Below, in pieces: positions 10,426 to 21,111 of a stretch of DNA of 64,000 bases. Within the stretch, counting starts at the first letter, position 1. The number at the start of each line of letters is the position of its first letter. The notes below the pieces were generated by a model, which made no database searches, had not been told where the DNA came from, and saw nothing but the letters and a program-made list of their open reading frames with translations. This stretch comes from Cladorrhinum sp. PSN259 (lineage: Eukaryota; Ascomycota; Sordariomycetes; Sordariales; Podosporaceae). Location: the NCBI GenBank assembly GCA_033725935.1, contig MU867114.1, positions 62,001-126,000 on the forward strand, read 5' to 3'. A program made the translations under genes and the position numbers.

Positions 10426-11140
10426 AAAGAAGCCAAGTAGAAACAGACACAGAAACAGAAACATAATTCAATACAACAAATAACTTGTTCATCTTGTTTT
10501 TCCAAACCAAATTCAGGTTACCGCTTATCCATCCGTGATGTGTTACCGCATGTTTCTGTGCTATTAGAAGACCGCAAGAGTTCAGGTTTCAAGGACGGCT
10601 GGACTTGACAATAGAATTAGGCTCAAGCATAGGTAGCCATTCCCAAACATGAAAGTTTTTACAGGTCTGACATGCATGATCAAAGGGCCTCTGCCACAGA
10701 TCATTTTGTATCTGATTTTTCAATCCCCGAATGCCTATGCAAGACTCGTATATCTACAAGTATCATGTCTCGATTACAATATTGTGGTGGATATCATGCT
10801 ATATTCGACCTTGTAAACCTGCCAGGCTGTCAACGTTTTTGGTTTTGTAGGCCGGTGTGCACATATCTATCAGGCGTAGAGAAGGAATTAAGAATACTCT
10901 TATGGAGTCATGGGAGTTGAACAGGTGTATAGAAAGACAAAAGAATCTTTATGGGAGCTGAACAGATGCTGGAAATAATCAGATAGGTATAAAAAGGGGT
11001 AGAGCGGGTGCACCTAGACGTTTGGCAGGTTCATGGTATCGAATGTAGATACCTACATGTAACTATGCACCCACTGCACAGGTGGCAGTATATGAATCAA
11101 ATAAACAGAACTGATGTCTGCCCTCCTTGAATCTTTGAAT
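10426..11140. other. Intergenic, convergent P450 / thioesterase 3' flanks
   Basis: This is 715 bp of AT-rich DNA between two convergent genes. The open frames in it are short and not protein-like. Nothing further is supported. Confidence 0.55.
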
Positions 11141-12216
11141 CTAAATCTTGCCTTTATTTTCCCTCCCAGCAGTATTCCGTTCACTTCCCAAAATCAAATT
11201 CACCTGGTGGCTGACACCCACCAGTCTCCCCTCCTTATCCAAAATAACAACCTCCAAATCCAACCTCCCGTTCCTAATCTCTTTGGCCTGCATCCTCAAC
11301 CTCAACCACTCAACCCCCTTCGGCTCGGGCAGCGGCCTCTTGACCTCCAGACTCATAACAACAGTAGGGTACCAAAACACCTCTGCCATACCAAACGGTT
11401 TATCCCCCCTTGTAGGTCTGTAAGCCTCAACTACATACGGCCAGGCGTCGCTCACGAACCCCAAACTCGAATTCGTGAACCCCTCGCCGCCGTCGCCGAC
11501 ATTGAACCGCATCCACAGGTCAATAACGCTCTGATGCGGTTGACCGCCCCTGGGGAAGTAAAAGTCGCAATTCCTCAAGACTCTCGCGTACGTCCCCAAT
11601 CCACCACCACCGCCACCTGCAAGGGCCAGATCCGATTTAAACCAGTGGGGATCTTTATTCTCTTTCAGCAATCCAAAATCCGACGGGGGCGGTGCAAGAG
11701 ACTGAGGAGAGAACGAGGTGTACGGCTCCCAGATGGTCGGCAAAGTCAGGCCAGCTTCTTTGGACAGGTCCGTCATGGTCAGGTAAGCAGTGATTTCGGC
11801 GCGGACAGAACTGGCGGTGATCCACGGAGATTCCGACAGTAAACCTCGTTGGTACAGAGTCAGGTGCAGCATGGAGAACTGCCTGCCTGGTTTGACGTCC
11901 GAGATGACGATGATGGCTGGGCCAACTTGGGTGCGATTGAGGAACTGGAAGTGAGCGGTCATGGGGTCGGGTTGTTGCTTCAGGTGGAGGCGGGCTGCCT
12001 CGAGGAGGCACGACGCCGTGTAGCCGCCATTGGGGACTATGATCCAAAACAAAGAGTGATAAAAATGTCAGCAAGTACTCTTGTGTTAGATGATTCCCAG
12101 GCATAAAGATGCGTACCAGTTCCAATGCAGTAAGAATCAATGAGATTGGCTCGGTAGGTGTGCGAGTCAAGTTTCTCGACCCTGGTGGCCTCGGAAAAGG
12201 GAACAAGCTCAGACAT
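11141..12216 (-). CDS. Acyl-CoA thioesterase-like hot-dog protein, two exons
   Basis: The model is 331 aa. Exon 1 (12216-12117) encodes MSELVPFSEATRVEKLDSHT and onward. The 80-bp intron 12037-12116 has GTACGC and CATAG ends. Exon 2 is 12036-11141. The join gives YCIGTVPNGGYTASCLLEAA, whose NGGY segment starts the N-terminal hot-dog of TesB/4HBT_3-type proteins. The second hot-dog spans roughly residues 190-310 and includes DLWMRF and WPYVVEAY. Many fungal members are annotated only by fold, and the acyl substrate is unknown. In a biosynthetic cluster such a protein could release or edit a CoA-bound intermediate; here that is speculation based only on position. Confidence 0.8.
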
Positions 12217-12518
12217 GATAAGTTTGATAATTTGTAACTGTACTTTGACCGAGACAAAACAAATTGCAAACTACCTCCCTCTTCTATTCTTTAGAATGAT
12301 AGTGTACTTGTTGGCTTGTGAGATGGGTAATCAACTCCGTCTCCGAATCCCGATCTAACCAAGACCTCGGTCCGGGTTTCCAGAGCCGTGAATGCTACAA
12401 GTCAAGAATGATGAAGAATTATCTTCATGTCGAAAGTGGTAATAAGTGAAGCAAGAGAACATATCACACAAGGTTCACAAGTGAAGGAGAAAGAAGAGTG
12501 GAGATGATTAAAGATAAG
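12217..12518. promoter_or_regulatory. 5' flank of the thioesterase-like gene
   Basis: AT-rich DNA between the thioesterase-like start and the tRNA-Ala terminator. No gene is seen. Confidence 0.5.
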
Positions 12519-12536
12519 AAAAAAAACTTGAAAAAA
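12519..12536 (-). terminator. Pol III terminator of tRNA-Ala
   Basis: Two T runs on the minus strand (T6 at 12531-12536 and T8 at 12519-12526) start five bases past the tRNA 3' end. This is the usual Pol III stop. Confidence 0.75.
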
Positions 12537-12540
12537 TCAA

Positions 12541-12629
12541 TGGACAATACCGGATTCGAACCGGTGACCTTTCACAAGGCGCATCTTGCGGAATGCGAAG
12601 CGAAAATCATACCCCTAGACCAATTGCCC
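12541..12629 (-). tRNA. tRNA-Ala(CGC) with 17-nt intron
   Basis: On the minus strand the 5' arm GGGCAAT pairs with 3' ATTGTCC, followed by discriminator A73. The third pair is G3-U70, the main alanine identity element. The T arm is ACCGG-TTCGAAT-CCGGT. The anticodon stem is TTCGC/GTGAA. The anticodon CGC lies at plus positions 12595-12597. The intron (12577-12593) follows A37 and contains ATGCG, which pairs with CGCAT of the anticodon loop, as in typical eukaryotic pre-tRNAs. It decodes GCG alanine codons. There is no encoded CCA. Confidence 0.92.
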
Positions 12630-14380
12630 TATCAGAGGTTGTTAAATGCTTTGCCGCAAGCCACCGTTATGATGAGGCGGTGGTTGGCGATTTCTGATTC
12701 AATGATCAGTCACAGTGATGATGAGCCGTTGTTTGATTGTACATACCTCGGCATGGGGGTCACAGAGCAAGAAGCTTCTTCTCTGGTCTGCCACCGTTCA
12801 GATTTCAGAGCTCCAAAAGGCGAATTCATGTTCATGGGCAGTCTCAGTTCCTGGAAATCCCAACAAACCGGTCGTATTCCCAAAAGTGATACCTGTTCCA
12901 TAAAAAAAGACGTGAACGTAGGATAAGACACCGCTGTCGACTCAGCTTTTATCTTCACTAGAATACCCGGTCAGAAACGTTGATAAGATAGCAGAGGTAC
13001 TTGCGAGCCCCCGGTTCGGTCTTCTTGTGGACCAACAAGTTTAGGAGGGCGAGCTTTGAGATATATGCAACGGAAATCAACATTTTGCGATGAGCTCAGA
13101 GGGGCGGAACTAGTTGATACTGTTTCGTAGGTCCTCATTGGCGCGGATAAACCTCATCTCATCGTCTGACGATTTCGGCCTTATCACGAAAGCCTGAAAA
13201 TCATCCGTTCAGAAAACCCTCTGCAAGGAATGTTGCGGCACTGATCCATTTTTTATAGCCAAGAAGAAAGTTTTTCAACAGTCAATCTACATATCCAAGA
13301 TTTCCAGTGGGCCGAGAGCGGAACAGAAAACATCCGCAGCCCAACATCCGCTTGGCCACCATCAAGCCGTCTGTCTAGGTGAGCAAGGCCAGGAAATTCT
13401 ACCCGAAAGATAAGATGCAGCTGTTTTATAAACCCCAGACAGGACCATTTAGTCCGGCTTTCGTGTAACTGGCGGAATAATCTCATTTAAAATATTCTCT
13501 TTTCATCTGCTGGTCCTGCATGCTGCCCCACCGGCGGCCAGACGTGATCGACATTTCATTGCAGATAGGGCGATTCCAACATGGGATTCAGATCAGCACG
13601 GCGATCAAAGAACTTAAATTGATCAAGGTGAGCCGCTGCAACGTCGAGTTACAATCTTCAAGGGGCAGCCCCGGCATTTGTCGCTGAGTCCGCCGGCACA
13701 ACAGCTCTCGCGTAATTGCCGGCAGATATGACAGCGTCATAAACTCACAATTTTCTCTGGCGCAATGAATTGTAATCTGCTTGGCGTTTCAGGGTATATA
13801 TGAACTTGAATAGCGTGGGGATTGCCGAAGTAGCCGATCTTCATACTGCAGACGTCTCTCAGACTGCGAGTTTGAAAGGCGAGATCTGTATCAAGAATTG
13901 CCCATCACCAAAGCTTCAGGGGTGTGTTTGGTTCCATCAACATCTCCCGACCCTCACCATTTTAGGCGTGCCCAACTTTGATTTATCCGTCGCGATGAGT
14001 CCGTGAAGAGATCGATAACTGTCGCATCAGGTCCTGCATGAGCCTTGCTCTCAGCCGCTCTCAAACCCCGAAGGCTCTCACTGTCCAAGGTAGATGGAAC
14101 GCAAAAGACATCATCCGATAGAATAATATGGCTACTTATTCAAGAGCCGAGGCCGGAAGAAGAACAAGACGAAGAGAAGAAAACATGGCGTGCAGTGAAA
14201 GACGCGGCGGCAGAAACTAGATATATATATCAAGCAGCGTCGAGCTTAAAAGACAAGAATCCGGGTTCCTGAGAGCTCCCTTCTCATGTTTGACCAGGAA
14301 CAAGATCCTCTGATAAGCGGGACGTTCTGAAGATCATCACCTTACCTCAAACATTCCGTTCTCGTGCTTGATTGGCAATC
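12630..14380. other. Intergenic region, no gene recognised
   Basis: This is 1.75 kb between the tRNA and the secreted repeat protein. It is moderately AT-rich. The longest open frame overlaps the tRNA and is not protein-like. A GGGTATATATG element lies at about 13791. No transposon or LTR is evident. Confidence 0.5.
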
Positions 14381-15391
14381 ATGAAGTATCTCCTCGCTTT
14401 CAGTGTCTCGCTTCTGGCCGTCGAGCAGGCTCTCGCGGCCTCGGTTCACTGCACAGTCACTGGATCGTCTCTCGTCAAGCGCATGTGCGAGTTTGACAAC
14501 TGCCCATCAACTGGACACGCTCATGTGGGCCAGGTTCTCCATGCCGGCTGTCTCGCTGATTGCAGCACAGAGGCCGAGTAAGTCTTGCCCTCCACCACCT
14601 TTGTGTTTGGTCAGTACCATACCTAACTAACACATCACGCCCAGTCCCTGGGTCAAACTTCTCGACGACACTTACGTCCGAGCCACCGAGGCCACCCTCA
14701 CAGCTTGCCACTCCTTCTCCAAGCCTTCATCCATCAAGGGTCAGCCTTTACTCTCCTCTTTCCCTTCCTACATCCACATTCCTAACACTTTTCATCAGAC
14801 CTCCCCCGGTGCCACGTCCAATCCAGGTCCCCCAAACCATCCAACTGCGCCACACTCTCTGCCTCCCGCCTCTCGAACCTCAGCAAGGAGAAGCTCAACC
14901 CTTCGCCTCTCAGGCCGCGCTATTTCGCAGATGATGTCCCGTCCAACTCGACCATCATCCCCGGCAACAACTCTACCCTATCAGGCAACTCTACCCTGCC
15001 GGGCAACTCTACCCTGTCAGGCAACTCCACCAGTCTTCCTCAAAGGAAACCCACCTGGATCAACAAGAGAGTCAACGTCCTTCCGAGGTGGTACAAACAG
15101 CGTGCCGTCCGTTCGCTAAACCACCCCGCCATCGACGCGGCAAATGTCACTGCCCCGGCGACCAATGAGACCGTCATTGCGAACGGCACTACCTTGACTG
15201 CCGGAACCAAGAACTTCGGGAAGCAGCCGGCAACGCTAGAGGTGCGAGCTGTGACTCCTCCGGCGCCTTGGAACGCGACCTTCCCGAATGCCACTGCGAC
15301 CGAAGCTGGGAATGCGACCTCGTCTGCTGCTCCGCAGGGGCATAGGAAGCCAAGGTCACCTAGGAAGATTCCCGTCTCGTTGTGGGCTTAA
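14381..15391 (+). CDS. Secreted N-glycosylation-rich protein with short tandem repeats
   Basis: The model is 294 aa in exons 14381-14577, 14645-14739 and 14799-15391, with introns of 67 and 59 bp (GTAAGT...CCAG and GTCAGC...TCAG). The ATG at 14381 opens a clear signal peptide (about 1-19, cleaved near ALA/AS). Residues 20-110 form a cysteine-containing domain with about eight Cys. After that comes a low-complexity region with four GNST units (three as GNSTL) and many Asn-X-Ser/Thr sequons. Several basic pairs (KR, RK) could be Kex2-type cleavage sites. I do not recognise the family. The layout (small Cys domain plus a repeat tail) resembles fungal cell-wall or effector-like secreted proteins, but no function can be assigned. 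The neighbours give no clue. Confidence 0.75.
14966..15033 (+). repeat. 18-bp coding tandem repeat (GNSTLS/P units)
   Basis: About four copies of an 18-bp unit close to GGCAACTCTACCCTGTCA lie in phase with the secreted protein. Each encodes Gly-Asn-Ser-Thr-Leu plus Ser or Pro, so every copy adds one glycosylation sequon. Near identity at synonymous positions suggests recent expansion. Confidence 0.85.
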
Positions 15392-16558
15392 AAGAAACGG
15401 GGTGGCGAAAAAAAAAAGACTGGAACCGAGAGAAAACCCCAATAGTTGTATTAAGGGCTTGGGTTGTATGAGTGAAATGATAAAAAGCCCGGCAAAATAT
15501 CCGTATTGGGTTCTCTATCTATGTACATACCTATGCATTCGTACATACCAGTACAGAATTGGGAAATCTTTTCAGAAAACCAAAAACAAAAAAAGAGTAT
15601 CAACATTCATCTGCCGAATTCTCTTCTCGTCGTGTGGTGTTCTGCAAAACGAATAAGCCGTGCAAAATTCCAATGAACCTTCCAACATACATATCCAAAA
15701 CTGTATCAAAAGTACTTGGTGCAAAGCAAAGTCAAATAATAAAACGCCAAAGTCCATTGTATAGATGCTATGCTAAACCTTTCATACCCCAGGAAACAGA
15801 AAAAAATCATCCGCTTCGTGAAAAGAGCTGTGTGTATACAGTCTACCCATAAATATCATAAATCCCATATAAAACTTTCCCATATCCCATGCTATGAATG
15901 AAAAGATTTCAAAAATTGTTTCAAGTTTTTTTTTTTTTTCGTCAGTGTTTCATCATAAAGTTCGGAATCCTCGTGCTCCTCCACCTCTTCCAATCCCGGT
16001 TCCTGTCGACCCCCTTCGGCGAGCATTGATCAGCGACCTGAAGAAGGATTTCATCCAATTCCAGGTCCACCAATTCCCAATCCATACCCACGCCCACATG
16101 GTCCTCAGAAAGCGTTTTGCCTGTCCTCGTGACAGCCGCCCGTTTAGGGAGGGCCTCACGACGGTCCAGAAAAACACTAGCTGAAACACCAGAGAGCCAA
16201 GGAGCGTCCAATCCAATCCACCCTCCTCCGAGGCAGCGGAAGAGGTCCCGAAAACCAAGGCCAAACCAAGCCAAAGGGCGGAAATGCTGTGATGTCTGCC
16301 ATGCTCACGCCTAGTCTCTTCTTGATCAGGGGATGAGTCATGACAGTAAGGGCATAAATGATGATGATGATGTTGTGAATGTTGTTGATGATAAGTAGTA
16401 ACAAAGGAAAATGTACAGGGTTCTTGCAGTTTCATAACGTCCTCGCCTCCTTTCTGAGTTGTGACATGATGATGCTGTTGGCCCCCATCGGCCCTGACTT
16501 CCACGTCTACTTGGGGCGTGGCAGCGGTGGTACTAGCAGCCGAGAGACCGAGGGATTG
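15392..16558. other. Convergent intergenic region
   Basis: This is 3' flank for the secreted protein (plus) and the BTB protein (minus). It contains a T13 run near 15927. Two overlapping minus-strand open frames (15942-16274 and 15953-16504) look partly protein-like but have no credible start and use conflicting frames. They more likely belong to the BTB 3' UTR. Confidence 0.45.
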
Positions 16559-19117
16559 TCACATTCCCCGGCCAAAGAGAACTGGATACCTCAGCCACTT
16601 CTTCTTCCATCCGGTCGCGCCGCTTACTTTGGCAGGAGCGGGGGCTGGGACGGGGATCGGCGCATCCTTGGCTCCAGCTTCGTGCTCAGCCGCCTGTGCA
16701 GCGTCGGCAGCTGGAAGCGAAACTGTTGATCCCCGGTGGGAGCGACGGGACCGACTCTTTCGGAGTCCACGAAGCCCACTGATGTGGAGGGACGCGCTGG
16801 AAGATGTGGGCGTGGGCTTGGCGACCTGCTGGACCGCACTGACCGCTGGGACGACTTCCACAGCGGGCGCCGCTGCGGGCTTCGGGTGCTCCGCGATCGG
16901 CTCGCTGGCCTCGACTGGCTCCAGCTGCTCAGGGATGGGCGCGAGCTCAGCGGTGGGCTCGGATTGGGGTTGCTGAGATTGAGGCTCAGACGCTTTGGCG
17001 TCAGAGGACCCAGTGGCGTCATCAGCACTGGGAGCGTCGACGTCCTTCTCGGTCGGTGCCGGGACGGGGACGACGTCCGAGTCTGCCACTGCTGCGGCTG
17101 CGGGAGCGGGGAGGTCTGACTGTGCAGTAGTCTGGGCCTGTGATGATGTTAGCGTTGGATCAGAAAAATAAAAAACAATGGGAATGGAAAGTACCTCTTC
17201 GGTCGAGGATTCAATGGGAGCTGGGGGTGAGACTGACTTCTCCTTCTCATTCTCCTTGGTCTCGGGCTCAATGTTGTCAATGGGCAAGGACGCGGCCTCC
17301 AGAATCTCGGCAGGAAGGTCAAAGTGAGTAGGGAGTAGAGTGGGGGAGGTAACAAGGGACCGCGGGAAGAACTCGGCGTCGACCGCATCGGCGGTGGGCT
17401 GCGGGAGAACCTCATCCTCCTCCTTGGCGTCAACAATCTTCTCCTCGGCATCCTCATTCTTGAAATGGGGAAGAGCAGCGGCCTCAAGCTCGGCCTTCGC
17501 CTCAGCGACTGAAAAGACCTCGGGCTCAACAACGACAGGAGTGCCCTCAATCTCAACGACAGAGGAAGAATGCTCCCTGATGGAGGGGCTAGGGGTGGAA
17601 TCCCAGAACCCAGAATCGGCTTGTCTGAAGGCTGTGCGCTTGATCGAGCTGGACTCGAGAGCAGGCATGGAGGCCGGGATAGGGATGGGGATCACAGGCA
17701 CCTCCTCGAGGATCGGGAGAGCCTTGAACTCGCCGCTCTCGGTGGTAGGCTCGATATCGAGAACCTTGGCTGAGTCGGCGCGCTCACGCTGCTTCTGGGG
17801 GATGGTGATGGGGAAGGGGGCCTCCTTCCTGACAACCTCAGGGGCAGGGGTAGCCTCGACTTCAGCCTCCACCTCGGGGGCGAGGATGGGCTCGGGAATC
17901 TCGGGTTCAACGGCTAGGTTGACTTCCGACTCGGCCTCAACAGCCGGCGCATCCTCAACCTCGGGCTCGGGCTCGGCCTCGGCAGCAGGGGCGGCGACAA
18001 CCTCTGGCTCGGGGGCAGGAGAAGCGACCTTCTCCTCAAGCAATGGCATGAATTCATTCTTCTTCTTGGGCTCCTCAACAACCTCCTGGACGTGCTCAGG
18101 CTCGTCATCAGCAATGATGTCATCGAGGTCAAAGACGGGTTTGCTCTGTGCCTCCTCAAGGGGCAAAGAAGAAACCTCAGTTGGCTCAGCACTGACCTGC
18201 GTGGGCACTATTTCCTCAAGGATGGTCGACTGGTCGAGCGAAGACCAGGTGGGGGTCTTTCTTTTCGGAGATGAGGAGAATGAATCATCCCTGGGAACGC
18301 TCCTTGACCTCAGATCAATCTGGTCGATGCTGCTGACTGGCGGCAAGGGGGAACCGGCCCTTGAGGTCTCGGGGCTGGTGATGGGGCTGGTGATGGGGCT
18401 GTTGATTGGGCTGCTAAAGTGCTGCTCGGACTGAGGGACCTGCTTTTGCTGCTTCTCTGGCGTGTGGGGAGCGGCGGCGGGCGGGGGAGTTGGAGCCCGA
18501 GCGATGTTCTCGCAAAAGAGCTCGAGAACGGTTCTGAGGAGCACCCGGTTTGGGGACAGAATGCAGCTGATGCGGTCGAGAAGATCCGTCTCGCGGAGGG
18601 CCTTGGCGTCCCTCAGATGCGGACGGATCCGTGCCCTTAAAAAATCAAGGAACCAGTTGTCGCTGTCTGTAAGGCTGGGGTGGGCATCTCTGGCAACCTC
18701 GAGGAGGGTTGGAAGGGGAAGACCTTCACCAAACTTTTCAATCTGGGCCTCGGCGAGCCTCATGAGCTCCGGGAGCTCGAAGGCGCGAGCAGCAGCATAG
18801 GCTTGTATGCTGGTCTTGAGCTCGACAATCTGTTTTGAAATATCCTCGACCGGCTTGGGCTTGAGGGTCTCATACTTGCCGGTATAGAGGTAGTGGACCA
18901 GGACGTGGCCGACATCCTCGGAGATCTGGGGCAGTTCTGGGAGGTTGCTCTCATACGCGGCAAGCAGCTTGGGACTCTTGAGGAGGACCTCCTGGGGAAC
19001 GTTCAGTGGGCTCGCAAAGGGGAGTGTGCATGTTGGGCTCGCATAGGGCGAGGTCTCGGGGCGTGCGTCGACGAGGGCGGCGGCTCTCGCAGCGCTGCTC
19101 CTCTTTTTCCTGGCCAT
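16559..19117 (-). CDS. BTB/POZ-domain protein with long disordered acidic tail
   Basis: The model is 833 aa from MARKKRSS (ATG 19117), with exons 19117-17195 and 17137-16559. The intron 17138-17194 is 57 bp, a multiple of three with no stop. It is called from its GTACTT donor, GCTAAC branch site and CACAG acceptor, and because it reads as an odd aromatic patch if retained. The BTB fold covers about residues 30-160 (PQEVLLKSPKLL, VGHVLVHYLYTGKYETL) and continues into a helical BACK-like segment. Residues 215-800 are disordered, rich in Pro, Glu, Ala and Ser. The last residues, GWKKKWLRYPVLFGRGM, are basic/aromatic and look like a conserved terminal motif. An upstream in-frame ATG (19300) would add a hydrophobic segment that I regard as UTR. 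A role as a Cullin-3 adaptor or scaffold is possible but not shown. Confidence 0.8.
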   Translation of the reverse strand: MARKKRSSAARAAALVDARPETSPYASPTCTLPFASPLNVPQEVLLKSPKLLAAYESNLPELPQISEDVGHVLVHYLYTGKYETLKPKPVEDISKQIVELKTSIQAYAAARAFELPELMRLAEAQIEKFGEGLPLPTLLEVARDAHPSLTDSDNWFLDFLRARIRPHLRDAKALRETDLLDRISCILSPNRVLLRTVLELFCENIARAPTPPPAAAPHTPEKQQKQVPQSEQHFSSPINSPITSPITSPETSRAGSPLPPVSSIDQIDLRSRSVPRDDSFSSSPKRKTPTWSSLDQSTILEEIVPTQVSAEPTEVSSLPLEEAQSKPVFDLDDIIADDEPEHVQEVVEEPKKKNEFMPLLEEKVASPAPEPEVVAAPAAEAEPEPEVEDAPAVEAESEVNLAVEPEIPEPILAPEVEAEVEATPAPEVVRKEAPFPITIPQKQRERADSAKVLDIEPTTESGEFKALPILEEVPVIPIPIPASMPALESSSIKRTAFRQADSGFWDSTPSPSIREHSSSVVEIEGTPVVVEPEVFSVAEAKAELEAAALPHFKNEDAEEKIVDAKEEDEVLPQPTADAVDAEFFPRSLVTSPTLLPTHFDLPAEILEAASLPIDNIEPETKENEKEKSVSPPAPIESSTEEVLSIPIVFYFSDPTLTSSQAQTTAQSDLPAPAAAAVADSDVVPVPAPTEKDVDAPSADDATGSSDAKASEPQSQQPQSEPTAELAPIPEQLEPVEASEPIAEHPKPAAAPAVEVVPAVSAVQQVAKPTPTSSSASLHISGLRGLRKSRSRRSHRGSTVSLPAADAAQAAEHEAGAKDAPIPVPAPAPAKVSGATGWKKKWLRYPVLFGRGM

Positions 19118-21111
19118 TTCGACGACTGTGTTGGTGATGTTGATGGTGATGATGAAAGAAGCGGTGAGCACCAGCACCAGAGCAATGAGCGTCTGGGGTC
19201 TGGCGGTGAGGGGGATTTGAGTGATGTCTTGTACGGGAAGGTAGATGCTGAGTCTGTCAAAGTCCATCGAGTCTGGGTATGGGGGGTCAATGAAGAACAT
19301 TTATTCTTGGTGATGGTTGGAGTCTCGTTCGTTCCTCGCTAAACTAGCAGAGTGGATAACTCCAGGATGGGGTTGCTTGGATAAAGGGTCGTTATTTGTC
19401 AAAGTTGGGCTTCAATGGATCTTTGCAAGGGCCCTTTACCTAAGCCAGTAAAGCTCGACTCCTCTCTGAATTCTTGATGAGGTGTCAAGGGGCCTGAGTC
19501 AGCCAATGAAATGGTTTCCCTATTCCCAATCGGATATCGCCCCGCCGAAAATTCATATTCTTGGCCTCCGAGTTCCCTGCCGTCGTGCGTCTTCGCGTTT
19601 TCGCCCTGGCAGGGCTGCCTGCTCCAGTCGCCGTTCTCCTGTGCCCAAGGCCTTGCAGAGATGGGCGTCCGGGGCTCGGCGCGTGGGTGTTTCAGTGGGA
19701 CCGGACTGCGGTCGATTGCCGGATGTGTGGCCACGTAGGCCCATGACGGTGGATACCCCCTGTGTGGGATTTGCATATCGCCGCGCGCGCGCCATTGCAG
19801 GCATTGGACGCTCTGGGTTGATTGCGGTGGTTGGCTGACGGTGGTTGGGCATTGTCAAAGTGCGAAACTGGCGAGCTGGGGGGTTTTGCACATCTAGGCA
19901 GGCCTCGGCTCCTCGGATTCCCATTTTGATGCATCTTGACGCACACGAGATCTCACGAGACCTGCCGCCCCTGAGGTTGTCCAAAGATATGGTCGACAAT
20001 CACGCGGGGTCGTCGATAAGAGAGGAGCCGGAGGAGTCGCCCAGATCTCCCGAAGTGACCCCAGTCATCGAACGGTTACAACGGCCATCTGTCACTCGGA
20101 AAATAGTCCCCGAGTCAGTGAAGCGCAGAAATCCATGATGTCGATCTGTCGATGTTCGCAGTAGCACTCTTGATAGTTGGTGAGTGGCATGGTGCCCAAG
20201 CGCATCAAGAAGCCCAATCCCGGTCGCGGGTTAGGGGAATAACTTCAATTGGCATCAATTGCATTGATTGTCAGCAAAAAACCGGAATCCGAGGGATAAC
20301 CAAATTTTTTCCTTGTGATACCATGCCATTGGGCATTGATTTTCTCCGTTTTAGTGTGTGTGGGTTTGTGCCGTTCCTCAAGTGGCTTGCATGCCGACCC
20401 AACTTTCGAATTCAGGGACAATTGGACTGTGGCCGTCCAACAGTTCGAACAACTCACAAAATGCGACTCTTTGCATCGGCATGGGCATTTGCCATGATGA
20501 GCATTGAAGGAGAGGACTTGCATTGGCATCAATGTGCAAAAATTGGCAATTGACCGATGAGATGATGAGATGATGAACATGATGAGATGAGGTTCGACGT
20601 TTTGGTTGTAAGGTGAGGGGTTGCAGCAGAAAGTTGCAATCCGGTGGAGCCGGTGACTGTGGAGTCTGGAAGCTTGAACGGTGGATCCATGAAAAAAGTT
20701 ATCAGTGGCGGCGTGGCCCGTGCTAGCGCATCTGGTGAACGGTGAAGCGTGAGGTGTGGAGCTTGCACCAAAACTCTCAGCTGCTAGCGTCCACCGATCT
20801 TCAGTTTCAAGATACGCTCCACCTCAACTTCCCTGTTGGGGCAAATCCGAAGCTCAGATTTTTTAACTTGGAGTCACACACAATCCACTCTCCCACGTTC
20901 TTGGGACCAAGCAGGCCCCTCGTGACAAAAAGCACTTTTTCTTGACAACAGAAGTATGCCCCTCCTGAAGTTAGCTAACCAAAGAGACTATTTTGGAGGG
21001 GGAAAAAAAAAAACGAAAAAAAGGGAAAAAAAGTACCCCGCTAACACGCATTCAAAGGGTCTATTTTACTCAATTGATATCAATTATTGGTGCAACGCCA
21101 CTCAGACAAAC
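19118..21111. other. Intergenic region, no gene recognised
   Basis: This is 2 kb between the BTB gene (minus) and the broken MYND gene (plus). Several open frames exceed 100 codons on both strands, but they overlap one another and have no recognisable domain or splice pattern. An A-rich tract lies at 21002-21032. Confidence 0.5.

Noticed and set aside
9295..10464. Minus-strand open frame of 389 codons
   Set aside because: Antisense shadow of the P450 second exon.
12498..12926. Plus-strand frame of 142 codons across the tRNA
   Set aside because: It runs antisense through tRNA-Ala and has no protein features beyond it.
15942..16504. Two overlapping minus-strand frames with partly protein-like segments
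   Set aside because: They conflict with each other, lack a credible start or splice join, and directly follow the BTB stop, so the 3' UTR explains them better.
17340..18434. Plus-strand Ser/Gly-rich open frame of 364 codons
   Set aside because: Antisense to the low-complexity tail of the BTB protein; such repetitive sequence keeps several frames open.
19553..19999. 148-codon minus-strand frame
   Set aside because: Overlaps equally long plus-strand frames and is rich in Arg and Pro; reads as chance in GC-rich DNA.
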